Shown here: one piece after another, positions 9,401 through 17,435 of the stretch | How positions within the stretch are numbered: the first letter of the stretch is position 1 | Layout of the letters: each line of letters opens with the position of its first letter | Source: JABSOG01 sp041583135 | GTDB taxonomy: Bacteria; Pseudomonadota; Gammaproteobacteria; Enterobacterales; Alteromonadaceae | Direction of reading: 5' to 3' | Length of the DNA: 64,000 nucleotides | NCBI GenBank assembly: GCA_041583135.1 | Contig: JBFHGJ010000002.1 | Span: 62,001 to 126,000 of the forward strand | Translations under genes and position numbers: made by a program | The notes under the pieces: model-generated | What the model saw: only the letters and a program-made list of their open reading frames with translations | What the model was told of the DNA's origin: nothing | Databases searched by the model: none

Positions 9401-12400
9401 AATGTGCGGCGGAAAAACGCAATGACGCCACCAACTCACCACCTTTGATGGAAAACGTACAGGTCAAAGGAATGCCGGTTTGTGTCGAGCCGCCCCGCTG
9501 CACCTGAGACTGCTCGACCATCTCGCCAATATCGTCTAACACGTGAAAATCGGTGTAGTTGAACATCACATGAGAAAAATCGACGCCACCGGCCAGTTCA
9601 TTGATCTTGGCCAACGGAAAATAGCGGTGCGTGTAAATGTCTTGCTCATGCTGACGCACCTGTTTCACCAAAGCCGGCCAATCGCAATCGACAAATTTAA
9701 CCCTGAGCGGCAAGGTATTGAGAAACAGCCCCAACACTTTTTCGCCGTCTTGCGCGCTCACACGGCCATTGGTCACCACCGTAGCGGTAACATCATCGCT
9801 GTCACACAATAGCGACAACGCCTTATAGTGCGCGGCCAAGAATATCGTTTTGAGCGGCACACTGGCCTTTTTAGCCAAACTTTGCAATGCCGAAAATGCC
9901 TGTTCACTCACCGCAATGGGCATATCGAACTCTACTTGATCGACACTGCGCTCAGCTCCTTCAGCCCTAGCCAACCGAGGCAAAGCAACGCCTTTGTTTC
10001 CCAACATTTGTTGCTGCCAGAACTGTCGATGCTCATCACTGCTTAGCGCCTTATATTCCTCGGCAATAAAGTCGCGATAATGGGATTTTAGCGGTACATC
10101 GATATAGCGTTGTCCCGCCAGTTTCGCCTCGGCGCGATTGACCAGTTCGGTCATTAACGACGCTTCGCTCCATCCATCTAAAATGGCATGATGGAAACTC
10201 AAGCTAAATTGAAAGCTTCGCTCAGACAGGGTATGCAATTGAGCACGCCACAACGGCCCACCTTGCCAGTCATAGGCTTTGGTCTTTTCTTTATCCAGCC
10301 AACGTTGCAAAAACTGCTGTTGCGCACGACCATCGAGATGACTGATGTCTTCAACCGCAATTGACACCGGATAGTGCGCCAACACTTGCTGCATCGGGCA
10401 GGAAAATGCCACCAAGTTAAATTGGGTGCGAAAGATCTCATGTTTATCGACCAACGCCTGCAAAACCTCGGTCAGCAGCTCTGCCGAATAGGCGCGTTTG
10501 ACTTGGTAGGTGATCACATCATGGTAATTGGCAGAATCGGCATTGAGATAGCTGTGATAGAGCATCCCCTGTTGCATATGACTTAGCGGATACATATCGA
10601 CGAACCGGCCTGCGAACTGCTGCTCCAGCAATTGGCGATCCGCTTCATTCAATAGGGCAAAAGGCGCGATGCCGCCAGCGACGTCTTCGCCGGATACCGC
10701 ATTGAGCTGCCCGGCCAAAGCGGTAAAATCAGCCAATTTAAACAGTGCATCCATTTCAAAATCCCAACCGCACTTTTGCAGTTGCGCTTTGAGCATAATG
10801 GCCGACATCGAATCGCCGCCGCACTCGAAAAAGTTGTCACTGGCACTAAGTCTGTTGACCTTGAGTACCTGCTTGGCAACCCTGCCGAGCGCGCTGAGCT
10901 TAACATCGTCGCTATCGCACATATCCGGTCCGCTATCTTCTGCCTGCTCTTGTGGCAGCGGCAAGGCCGCGACATCGACCTTACCATTGGTGTTAAGCGG
11001 TAGCTGCGCCAGCTCGACAAACAATTGTGGCACCATGTAACTCGGTAGCGACGAACGCAGTAGGGACTTGAGCGTTTGGCTTTGGCCTTCACCCACCCAA
11101 TAGGCCACCAAGCGTTCGCCTTGAGGCATAGATTTAACGGTAACAAATGCCTGTTTGACACCATCGAATCGGGCCAATGCATGGCTGATGGCCTCCAGTT
11201 CGATGCGGTGGCCGTTTAATTTCACCTGAGAATCGACGCGCCCAACATAGGCCAGATCGCCATCCGGCAACCAACGCACCAAATCGCCGGTTTTATAGAT
11301 CTTGTCCTGTTCATCCCAGCCGAAAGGATCGGCAATAAAAGCCGCGTCGGTGAGCTCTTGTTGATGCAGATAGCCTTGCGCCAAGCCTTCTCCGCCGATA
11401 TACAGCTCCCCTATTGCTCCGGGGGCGACCAGTTGCAGCGCTTGATTGAGCACGTAACAGCGGGTCTGCGCGATCGGCTTGCCGATTGGGATCTCCTGAT
11501 GCTTGTTCACGGCTTCATCTATGGCAAAAATGGTGGCAAAGGTGGTGGTTTCTGTCGGCCCATAAGCGTTGTATAGCTTGAGCTGCGGGTATTGCTCAAG
11601 CGCCATCTCAACATGACGCTTACTGGCTTTTTCACCGCCAAATATGATTTGCTTTAGGCTTTGCGGCAGTTGCGGATACAGATCAACCAAAGAGTTGAAC
11701 AGCACAGTGGTCAGCCATAAAGTAGATACTTGATGTTGTTCGATAACCTCGAACAAAGTCGCTATCTCAATTCGCGGCGCCGGATAGATCACCAATCGGG
11801 CGCCATTTAGTAACGCCCCCCAGATTTCAAATGTCGCCGCATCGAAGATCACAGGCGCCGCCTGTAACAACACATGCTCAGGACCGGTGGCGATATAGTC
11901 TGGTTGATGACAAACCCTAACCACCCCTTGATGACAGGCAACGACACCTTTAGGCGTACCGGTTGAACCTGAAGTGTACATGATATAACAAGGTGCCGTT
12001 GGCTCAACTGCCACCTCTGGCGAGTCTTCAGGTGCTTGTGCTATCTCATCTTCGTCTTCTTCCCACACCACCAGTTCGATGTAATTGATTGAGTGTGCGG
12101 GCAATTCATCGAGGGTATCTTCATCGCTGATCAGCAATTGCAGGCCACTGTTTTCAATCAACAACTCAGTGCGCTCATGGGGCCACTGGGCGTCAATTGG
12201 CAGATAAACGCCGCCGACTTTCAATACCGCCAACAAACTAACGACAAGCTCGCAACGACGGGGCAGGCAGATACCAATGATATCTCCCGGCTCAGCACCT
12301 CGCTCGAGCAACACATGGGCCAGCTGATTGGCTTGAGTGTCCAGTTGCCCATAACTCATTTGCTCGTCATCATAAACCAAGGCCAGCGCCTGTGGGTCGC

Positions 12401-13967
12401 GCTCAACTTGTGCGGCAAAAGCGTCGATAATGCTGAGCGACGCTTTATGCTCATCGACTTCAACGCCCTGCCCCCAACTGAGTAGCGTCTCTTGCACCCT
12501 GGCATCCGGCATCAATTGCCCTACGGTAAGATCACTTTGTTCAAGGCTGTAGTCCAACACCGTTTGCCACAATTGCGCGAACGATTCGATGGTGGCAGCG
12601 CTAAACAAATCGGTGCTGTAGTTTATCAATGCATACAGCCCATCGCTGTGCTGGGCAAAACTCATAGACAGGTCGTATAACGCTATCTCGCTGCCCACTC
12701 CCCATCTTTGCGCGCTCATGCCTTGCTCGGCGACCATTTCATTTTGCTGCTGTTGACCGACATCTTGGTTGTTCATCAAAAAATGCGCTTGGAACAAAGC
12801 ACTTTGACTGCGATCGGCACCGGGGCACAACTGTTTAACCAAATGATGATAAGACACCCTTTGATTATCGATAGCCTGCAATAGCTGTTGTTGTTCGTTG
12901 CGGACCACCGCGTCTATCGAGTCATCACTGCACCAATTGCTGCGAACCACCATAAGATTGGCAAAAAAGCCCACCATCGACGTCACCTCGGCCATATCGC
13001 GATTGGCCGACGAAACGGCAACGCTGATGTCCTGCTTCCCGGCAAACAGACCAAGGGCAATCTTATAGATCGCCAAATAAAAGGCCGATTCGGTGATCCG
13101 TCTGCTGTGACAAAACGACACGACCGCCTGTTGACGCGCAGCGTCGATGGCTAGGCTGACCGTGGCCCCTTTGTGACTGGGCTGCTGTGGCCTGACCTTA
13201 TCGCTAGGAAAGTCCAACGCAGGCGCATCGTGCAATTGTTGCTGCCAATAATCCATCGATTGTTGCCACACCGGCAGGTTCATTTGCGCCTTTTCCCACG
13301 CCGCATAGTCGCTGTATTGCACCTCAAGCGCTGGCAAATGGGCCGCTTTACCGTCAGCTTGGTAAAGTGCCAACAGATCTCTGGCCAGCAGTTGCAACGA
13401 CCAGCCGTCGGTAATGATATGGTGGATCACCATCGCCACAACGGCCCGGGTTGTGCTCAATTGAAACAAAAACACCTTAAACAAAGGTCCCACGCTCAAA
13501 TCAAAAGGTTGTTGCAGACCTTGCTCGATAAAGCGTTTTTGCGCCTGCTCCTCGGCCTCATCCCCTTGGGCAGTTAAATCTTCATAGTAAAACGGCAAGT
13601 CAACGGTCTTTTCAATACACTGAAAGGCTTGCTCGTTATTGCCCTCAAAGTGGGTGCGTAGCGCTTCATGGCGCTCGACCAAAAGCGCCAAAGCGCCCTC
13701 AAGCCGGTCTTTATCCAGCGCCCCTTCAAGTTCAAAGGCAAAGGGCATGTTATACAGCGTGCTTTGACTATCGAGCTGATAGTGAAACCATAAACGCTCT
13801 TGGGCGCTCGAAAGCGGTGCTGTGCTCAGCCCAAGTCGGCTCAGTCCAGTGTGCGCAGGCGTTTTGGTGTTACTGTTACCCTGTTTTTGCTTAAGTCGCG
13901 CGAACAGCGATGCGGCGCGGCTTTTGTTGTCGGCGGTGACTGTGTCGGTCATTTTCGTCAAACTCAT
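3495..13967 (-). CDS. NRPS protein F: three modules (11-13) and the release thioesterase, C-A-T-C-A-T-C-A-T-TE
   Basis: This is the terminal NRPS protein, about 3,490 aa. Landmarks by residue: C11 active site HHIITDG about 182; A11 YTSGSTG about 660; T11 Ser in GGDS about 1051; C12 HHAILDG about 1261; A12 about 1739; T12 GGHS about 2131; C13 HHIATDG about 2327; A13 (YTSGSSG variant) about 2797; T13 about 3194; TE GHSFGG about 3322 with the distal His in GDHFSML. Hand-read codes are A11 DAFWIGATFK (close to Val DAFWIGGTFK), A12 DAQDLGLVDK (Gln) and A13 DIETIGTVVK (Glu239, so probably a basic residue). T11 has the GGDS form usual before epimerases, and C12 opens like a D-accepting C domain, yet no E domain is present. 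The N-terminus has a short basic helix instead of the TubC-type docking fold of proteins B-E. ATG 13967 follows AAGTGAATTTAACCAA, a leader also found before protein A. The TE makes this the release step, by cyclisation or hydrolysis. Confidence 0.95.
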   Translation of the reverse strand: MSLTKMTDTVTADNKSRAASLFARLKQKQGNSNTKTPAHTGLSRLGLSTAPLSSAQERLWFHYQLDSQSTLYNMPFAFELEGALDKDRLEGALALLVERHEALRTHFEGNNEQAFQCIEKTVDLPFYYEDLTAQGDEAEEQAQKRFIEQGLQQPFDLSVGPLFKVFLFQLSTTRAVVAMVIHHIITDGWSLQLLARDLLALYQADGKAAHLPALEVQYSDYAAWEKAQMNLPVWQQSMDYWQQQLHDAPALDFPSDKVRPQQPSHKGATVSLAIDAARQQAVVSFCHSRRITESAFYLAIYKIALGLFAGKQDISVAVSSANRDMAEVTSMVGFFANLMVVRSNWCSDDSIDAVVRNEQQQLLQAIDNQRVSYHHLVKQLCPGADRSQSALFQAHFLMNNQDVGQQQQNEMVAEQGMSAQRWGVGSEIALYDLSMSFAQHSDGLYALINYSTDLFSAATIESFAQLWQTVLDYSLEQSDLTVGQLMPDARVQETLLSWGQGVEVDEHKASLSIIDAFAAQVERDPQALALVYDDEQMSYGQLDTQANQLAHVLLERGAEPGDIIGICLPRRCELVVSLLAVLKVGGVYLPIDAQWPHERTELLIENSGLQLLISDEDTLDELPAHSINYIELVVWEEDEDEIAQAPEDSPEVAVEPTAPCYIMYTSGSTGTPKGVVACHQGVVRVCHQPDYIATGPEHVLLQAAPVIFDAATFEIWGALLNGARLVIYPAPRIEIATLFEVIEQHQVSTLWLTTVLFNSLVDLYPQLPQSLKQIIFGGEKASKRHVEMALEQYPQLKLYNAYGPTETTTFATIFAIDEAVNKHQEIPIGKPIAQTRCYVLNQALQLVAPGAIGELYIGGEGLAQGYLHQQELTDAAFIADPFGWDEQDKIYKTGDLVRWLPDGDLAYVGRVDSQVKLNGHRIELEAISHALARFDGVKQAFVTVKSMPQGERLVAYWVGEGQSQTLKSLLRSSLPSYMVPQLFVELAQLPLNTNGKVDVAALPLPQEQAEDSGPDMCDSDDVKLSALGRVAKQVLKVNRLSASDNFFECGGDSMSAIMLKAQLQKCGWDFEMDALFKLADFTALAGQLNAVSGEDVAGGIAPFALLNEADRQLLEQQFAGRFVDMYPLSHMQQGMLYHSYLNADSANYHDVITYQVKRAYSAELLTEVLQALVDKHEIFRTQFNLVAFSCPMQQVLAHYPVSIAVEDISHLDGRAQQQFLQRWLDKEKTKAYDWQGGPLWRAQLHTLSERSFQFSLSFHHAILDGWSEASLMTELVNRAEAKLAGQRYIDVPLKSHYRDFIAEEYKALSSDEHRQFWQQQMLGNKGVALPRLARAEGAERSVDQVEFDMPIAVSEQAFSALQSLAKKASVPLKTIFLAAHYKALSLLCDSDDVTATVVTNGRVSAQDGEKVLGLFLNTLPLRVKFVDCDWPALVKQVRQHEQDIYTHRYFPLAKINELAGGVDFSHVMFNYTDFHVLDDIGEMVEQSQVQRGGSTQTGIPLTCTFSIKGGELVASLRFSAAHYCRQSARLMVKCYSSVLQHMASHGDSAHSAVDTVMMPLLQDSRIACADVAPKQQWCQNVKAFDDAKSLPELIAQYAEAHGDQVAIVCSQQQLTFAQLQRRANAVAHRLLDDGIKPGEIVAIACGRQSELLVGILAVLKAGGAWLPIDAAQPNVRLQFMLDDAGADKVMTLASIAADLPLDGKQTYLLDELPTDAPEKAAPLVDVNLSQVAYVIYTSGSTGVPKGVKVSHQNLLNLAFGLAEILQDNGLTRPYRWAWNAASVFDASIQALSQLPFGASLYLPDGNVRQDPALFQAFVAQHHIEVIDCTPTMAASLLTQYKAQPQDLPNLLIGGEKISEHLWQALSNVYGEFGGFGLNLYGPTECTVDSSYGVIGEHDVSNIGRPLPNVQLHVRNEKGLAAKIGEVGELYISGKGVAIGYINREDLNAQAFIAPGQIEGIAERCYRTGDLVKWLPEGVLAYVGRNDAQIKLRGYRIEPDEIAYQLQQLPDVNEATVCLKTLPGGNEVLVAYACGERHRHHDWASELKADLGLQLPHYLLPDAVVTLARLPMTINGKVDIGALPLPEVIAATGAGDGPIGKTEQKLAQIWAKLFGCDIQAISRAANFFELGGHSLMLIRLIAEIAQAFECQLFVKDIFSTPTLKDLALRIDRQGKSALKVKIEALCSDDDSAPLSYAQRRVWFVQQLQPRSTQFHQVSNLAIDGKFNVDAAQKAFEALIARHQTLRTSYHSINGELQQQLLPSVAFDLKRHDLRAIEGEQRHIQTAQLLEQGAEQLFDLSADLMLRAQWLQLADNQGVLQFVLHHIATDGWSAGVLINDFGRLYQAALENRSALLEPIRLQYRDYALWQTSLLESNGQGSDAFKYWMGHLAGLPAHHAIPLDHARSGHGAGKAGRCPIAIDAQTGDGVKALAKETDSTVFMVLHAALCVLLARWSGESDIVLGTPVANRLDPQLDNLVGLFVNTLVLRVDCADNLSFSALLEQVKDVNIAAQSHQQVPFDLLVEQLNPVRGAHHPLFQVMLNMNNNQAPSSELADCSVAPLVSGETQAMYDLTFNIVEQPQGLVGSIEYDCALFDAQTIERMSQSLCALLAGMVRNIAQPVYDIQIEPQPKALEYCQAPATAHDSIAALFEANAQQFATQIAVEDGERQLSYQVLNCRANQLAHWLMQQGIDRNKPLGVCLSPGIEQVVAILAGQKAGVAMVPLDPKYPQSRLLHMVVDSGMSHVIADSSMQQTLGEVVLLDVMCPSNQTVINNMPTANLAVASAPETLAYLMYTSGSSGKPKGVLVSQQNWLAYRQGAMVSYDLAPGARVMQFAALSFDIYIEELTLSLLSGGTLVFKPQMQGTLSGEDFWQFVAQKRIDIATVPTAYWHVLCAEPRLAEFLRETTLHTLITGGEAMRCAALSNWQKAAGAADKAVRLFNTYGPTETCVVATALDVSLYHCDLSDVSAGYVAIGKALPGYELRIMDSHGQCVPDGVCGQLYIGGPAVAQGYLGLEQQTQAQFVELSDAQGQLKRFYRSGDLVRKCNDGRLVFIGRMDNQLKHRGFRIEPGEIEAHLTQLPALDSALVGLLGDRLVAWVKPQISAEVDARQIKAALAGRLAAYMVPDQVVLIDQWPLTAVGKIDKDKLPVPMLDVALDKLPDDSVSQQLAAIWAEVLRCPLEQISMNANFFDLGGHSLLSVSLVAQVANKMGVKLAVADLFRYPTLAQLAGHIASPATDHQQRLVSLAPSTQTRALYLLPGAGMAASAYQLLAKGLADTVEVKLFATKGLGTDEQPHLDMATMVNDYVEVLLTDQPQGPYYLAGHSFGGAVAFEMANVLSDLGHQVHVLLLDSMLDMPWAQSQGQSARQWLEPVIGQVLADDLEAVSQQLVEADLLPQGDNRQLVQNFIDVLQAQLDMANSYRCSGECQAEVSVLLAKEVSGDKHKLQNYYQQLGISQLQWLEGDHFSMLSAPYIDTLVSALTHWIAAIKP

Positions 13968-13981
13968 TTGGTTAAATTCAC

Positions 13982-16900
13982 TTAAGCCATTTCGGCTTCT
14001 AAGGCATCCATTAAACGCTCTGCAAGCGGCTCGGGCATATCGGCCAAGCACTGCTCAAAGGCTTCGGCATCCTCGATAGCCAATAGCTGGCGCTTAACCA
14101 ACTCAAAGCCCAAGGCGGCAAAATCGGCAGCGCTAAACAGCTGCTGCAACGGCAATTCGACACCGGTGTGCGCGTTGATTTGGGCTATCAAACCGACGCC
14201 GGTCAATGAATTACCACCCAAAGCAAAGAAGTTGTCGCTTGAGCCGACCTGTTGGGACGGCAATTCCAACACCTCGGCTGCCAAGGCGCATATTAAACGT
14301 TCGGCGTCTGTAGCAGGTGCGGTATACGCCACACTCAAATCCAGCTGAGCAACCTTTTGTGACAGCGCATTTCGGTCAACCTTGCCGCTTATCAGCTGTG
14401 GTAACTCGACCAGTTCAAGCCACTTTTGCGGCTGGGCGTAATGGGGTAAATGATGCTGGGCATGGGCTTTGAGCTGAGGCAACAGCATTTCGTCATCCTT
14501 TGAGTTGGCGACATAACAGGCCACCAAAGGCTTGTCTGCAACATTGACTAAAGCCACGGCATCTAGCAGGCCGCTGTCATTTAAAATACTTTCGACTTCG
14601 GTCAAATCGATGCGGTAGCCGCTGCGTTTAACCTGCTCATCGCGACGGCCGACAAAGCGTAAATGGCCTTGGTTATCCCACTTCACCCAATCCCCCGTGC
14701 GGTAAAGCACGCCCGCTTGGGCCAGTTCTGTGCTGCTAGTAAAGCGTTCAGCGGTCAATTGCGCCTGATTGCGATAACCACAGGCTAAGCCCGCGCCTGC
14801 CAAACAAAGCTCGCCAACAACCCCCACAGGCACCGGCCTTTCACAGCTATCAACAACATAAGCTTGGGTATTGACTACCGGTCGGCCGATGTTCGCGTGC
14901 GAATGCTCATCTATACGGCAGTAACAGGCATTGATGGTTGCTTCGGTCGGGCCATAGGCGTTGATAGCCCGTCGGTTATTTTGATGACAATAGTCGCTTA
15001 TCTGTTGCCACAGATTTTGGTCAATGGCTTCACCACCGACAATCAAGGCAGGCTTAACCTGTTGCAGCCGCTCAGATTTCAGCACTGCGCGCATCAACGT
15101 TGGGGTGCCGTTGAGCACGGGTAACTGATGCTCAGCACATAGTGCCAATAACTGCTCTGGCGATTTCGCCGCCAACGCAGAGGCAACCACCAGTTTCATG
15201 CCCATAGCCAAGGCCAACAAACCTTTGACTGACGGGTCAAATGCCATCGAGCTTGATAGCAGCCAGGCGTCACAATCGGCCAGCGCCAGATCAGCCAATT
15301 GCCGCGCAAAGACGTACCTAAAGTTAACCAGATTGCGGTGCTTTATCTCAACCGGCTTGGGCTTGCCTGTACTGCCCGAGGTGTACATGATATAAGCCGT
15401 CTGTTCGGCATCATATGCGCACTTTTCAAAAGCAACAGCCTCAAGGTTTGCCTCATCGATGGTGATGGCAAGCTGTTTGGTCGCGCTGGTAGCGAGCAAA
15501 CTCGCCGCTTGGTCATCAACCAGCACCAATTTTGCCTTACTGTCGTCAAGCATGTAGTGCAAACGGCCTTCTGGCGAGTCGATATCCAGCGGCAAATAAG
15601 CGGCACGCAGGCGCCAAATGGCCAACATGGCGACCACCATCTCATTGCCCGGCGCGCAGCACAAAGCAACGATATCGCCCCGACCAACGCCCTGCTGAGA
15701 CAAAACGGCGGCCATCTGCGTCACATTTTGCATCAATTCGCCGAAACTAAGCGCTTGCTTGTGATCTATCAGGGCTATCTTGTTAGAGTCTTGCCGTTTT
15801 ACCATGTCAATCAAGCCGATGCGGTTATCAATGGTTTGAACCGGACCCTGCGACCAATCTTGTACAATTTGCTTTTGCTGGGACTCATCCCACAGCGCCA
15901 GATCATCAATGGCGCACTGTGGCTGGGCAATAAGTTGCGCAATCAAGCGTTCAAAATGACCGGCCATGGCTTCAATGGTTTGTTCATCGAACAGTTCGGT
16001 GGCGAAGTTCCAGCGAATAGCCAAACCATCGTCACGCTCATTGGCGCTCAGAGTCAGGTCGTATTTGGCGCTGGCGCTTTGCTGGTCGAGCACTTCAATA
16101 TCCATGCCCGGCAACTGTAAACCGCCGCTTTGATTGTTCTGAAGCGACAGCATGATCTGAAACAGTGGATGATGGTCGAGATGGCGCCCGGATTTCAAAC
16201 GGTCAACCAACTGCTCAAACGGCACCTGCTGGTGCTCATAAGCATCGAGTAGCGTCTGTTTACTTTGCGCCAATAACGCGCTAAATCCGGCTTTGCCGTC
16301 TACCTGATTGCGGATCACCAAAGTATTGATGAAAAACCCAACCAAATCGGCCAATCCGGGTTGTTCACGATTGGCGACGGCGGTGCCTATCACCACATCA
16401 CTTTGCTCAGAGTAACGGTAAATCAACGCAGCCAGTGCGCCATTAAGAACCATAAACAAGGTGGCATCATGGCTGCGCGCCAATTGATTTAGACCATCTA
16501 ACAGCGCCTTGGGCAGCAATTGATGATGGTCCTTCCCTTGGTGGTTGAACACCGCAGGATAAGGTCTGTCCTTAGGCAGTGAATGACACTCCGGCAAACC
16601 AGCAAGCTGGCGCTGCCAATAGCTTAGATGAGACTCTAGCACCGAGCCGCGCAACCACTGACGCTGCCACTGGGCATAATCACCATATTGCAATGGTAAT
16701 GGTGCTAACGGGTTCGCCTGCCCTTGGGCAAACGCCTGATACAACTGGCCCAACTCATTGCTCAACACCCCCATCGACCAACCATCGGCGGCGATATGAT
16801 GTAAACTCAACAGCAAAACATGGCTGTCTTCGGTTTCTTTGACCAAATGCGCTCTGAGCATTAAATCCTGTGCAAGATCAAAAGCATCACTGGCATTTTT

Positions 16901-17422
16901 TTGTATCAGTTGCTCAAGTCTTTGTTGGCGTGATTGGGGCGTACTTAACTGAGCCAAATCCGAGTATTCAAGGTTGACCTCACCGACCGCCCTTATCTGT
17001 TGTTGCCCTTCATTGCGCTCACCCGCATGATAGACGGTACGCAACACCTCGTGGCGCGCAACGATGGTATTTAGTGCCTGCTGCAACGCCGGCACATTGA
17101 GCGCACCTTTAAAGCGCAGCGCCATCGGCATGTTAAATTGATCTGTGCCCGGGGTGATCTGTTCTACCAACCACAAGCGCTGCTGAGCAAAAGACAAAGG
17201 CAGCGGCGTATTACGCGCCGTCGGCACAATGGCCGGTACTTCATTTTGCTTGCCCCTTACAAACTCAATGATGGCCGCTTTGTGGGCCTTGAGTTTGATT
17301 TTCGTTTGACCATCAATCGCCTTGAGATTACCCGTAACGCTGAGCTGCTCCCCTTTGACCGCCAGCTTGACTCCCAATTGGCTCAATTGATACAAAAAAT
17401 CTTCGAGGTTTATATCAACCAC
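13982..17422 (-). CDS. NRPS protein E: single module 10, C-A-T
   Basis: This is a 1,146-aa, one-module protein. Residues 1-55 form a TubC/betaHD-type N-terminal docking domain (NLEDFLYQLSQLGVKL and onward). C10 has HHIAADG at about 211, an L-accepting type; A10 has YTSGSTG at about 684; T10 has GGNS at about 1069. The code reads DPKNIGAINK. Pro236 and Lys239 are unusual and I cannot match the code to a known residue. Lys239 also occurs in a Glu code, so an acidic side chain is possible but unproven. The start is GTG 17422, inside the last codons of protein D, 13 bases of overlap. The C-terminus (AERLMDALEAEMA) is an acidic helix, not the Trp/Phe tail of proteins A-D; it presumably meets the basic N-terminal helix of protein F. 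Confidence 0.93.
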   Translation of the reverse strand: MVDINLEDFLYQLSQLGVKLAVKGEQLSVTGNLKAIDGQTKIKLKAHKAAIIEFVRGKQNEVPAIVPTARNTPLPLSFAQQRLWLVEQITPGTDQFNMPMALRFKGALNVPALQQALNTIVARHEVLRTVYHAGERNEGQQQIRAVGEVNLEYSDLAQLSTPQSRQQRLEQLIQKNASDAFDLAQDLMLRAHLVKETEDSHVLLLSLHHIAADGWSMGVLSNELGQLYQAFAQGQANPLAPLPLQYGDYAQWQRQWLRGSVLESHLSYWQRQLAGLPECHSLPKDRPYPAVFNHQGKDHHQLLPKALLDGLNQLARSHDATLFMVLNGALAALIYRYSEQSDVVIGTAVANREQPGLADLVGFFINTLVIRNQVDGKAGFSALLAQSKQTLLDAYEHQQVPFEQLVDRLKSGRHLDHHPLFQIMLSLQNNQSGGLQLPGMDIEVLDQQSASAKYDLTLSANERDDGLAIRWNFATELFDEQTIEAMAGHFERLIAQLIAQPQCAIDDLALWDESQQKQIVQDWSQGPVQTIDNRIGLIDMVKRQDSNKIALIDHKQALSFGELMQNVTQMAAVLSQQGVGRGDIVALCCAPGNEMVVAMLAIWRLRAAYLPLDIDSPEGRLHYMLDDSKAKLVLVDDQAASLLATSATKQLAITIDEANLEAVAFEKCAYDAEQTAYIMYTSGSTGKPKPVEIKHRNLVNFRYVFARQLADLALADCDAWLLSSSMAFDPSVKGLLALAMGMKLVVASALAAKSPEQLLALCAEHQLPVLNGTPTLMRAVLKSERLQQVKPALIVGGEAIDQNLWQQISDYCHQNNRRAINAYGPTEATINACYCRIDEHSHANIGRPVVNTQAYVVDSCERPVPVGVVGELCLAGAGLACGYRNQAQLTAERFTSSTELAQAGVLYRTGDWVKWDNQGHLRFVGRRDEQVKRSGYRIDLTEVESILNDSGLLDAVALVNVADKPLVACYVANSKDDEMLLPQLKAHAQHHLPHYAQPQKWLELVELPQLISGKVDRNALSQKVAQLDLSVAYTAPATDAERLICALAAEVLELPSQQVGSSDNFFALGGNSLTGVGLIAQINAHTGVELPLQQLFSAADFAALGFELVKRQLLAIEDAEAFEQCLADMPEPLAERLMDALEAEMA

Positions 17423-17435
17423 TCTTCCTCTCCTT
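17410..17435 (-). promoter_or_regulatory. Coupled stop/start junction of NRPS D and E
   Basis: The end of gene D (DEGEEEWLI, stop) contains AAGGAG at 17430-17435 and the GTG start of gene E at 17420-17422, seven bases later. GTG is made from the last G of a Glu codon and the TG of the Trp codon. Gene D stops at 17410, so the genes overlap by 13 bases. The acidic docking tail therefore also carries the ribosome site for its partner. Confidence 0.8.

Noticed and set aside
15299..16120. 273-aa plus-strand frame inside NRPS E
   Set aside because: Shadow frame opposite the A and C domains, low-complexity in composition and without a ribosome site.
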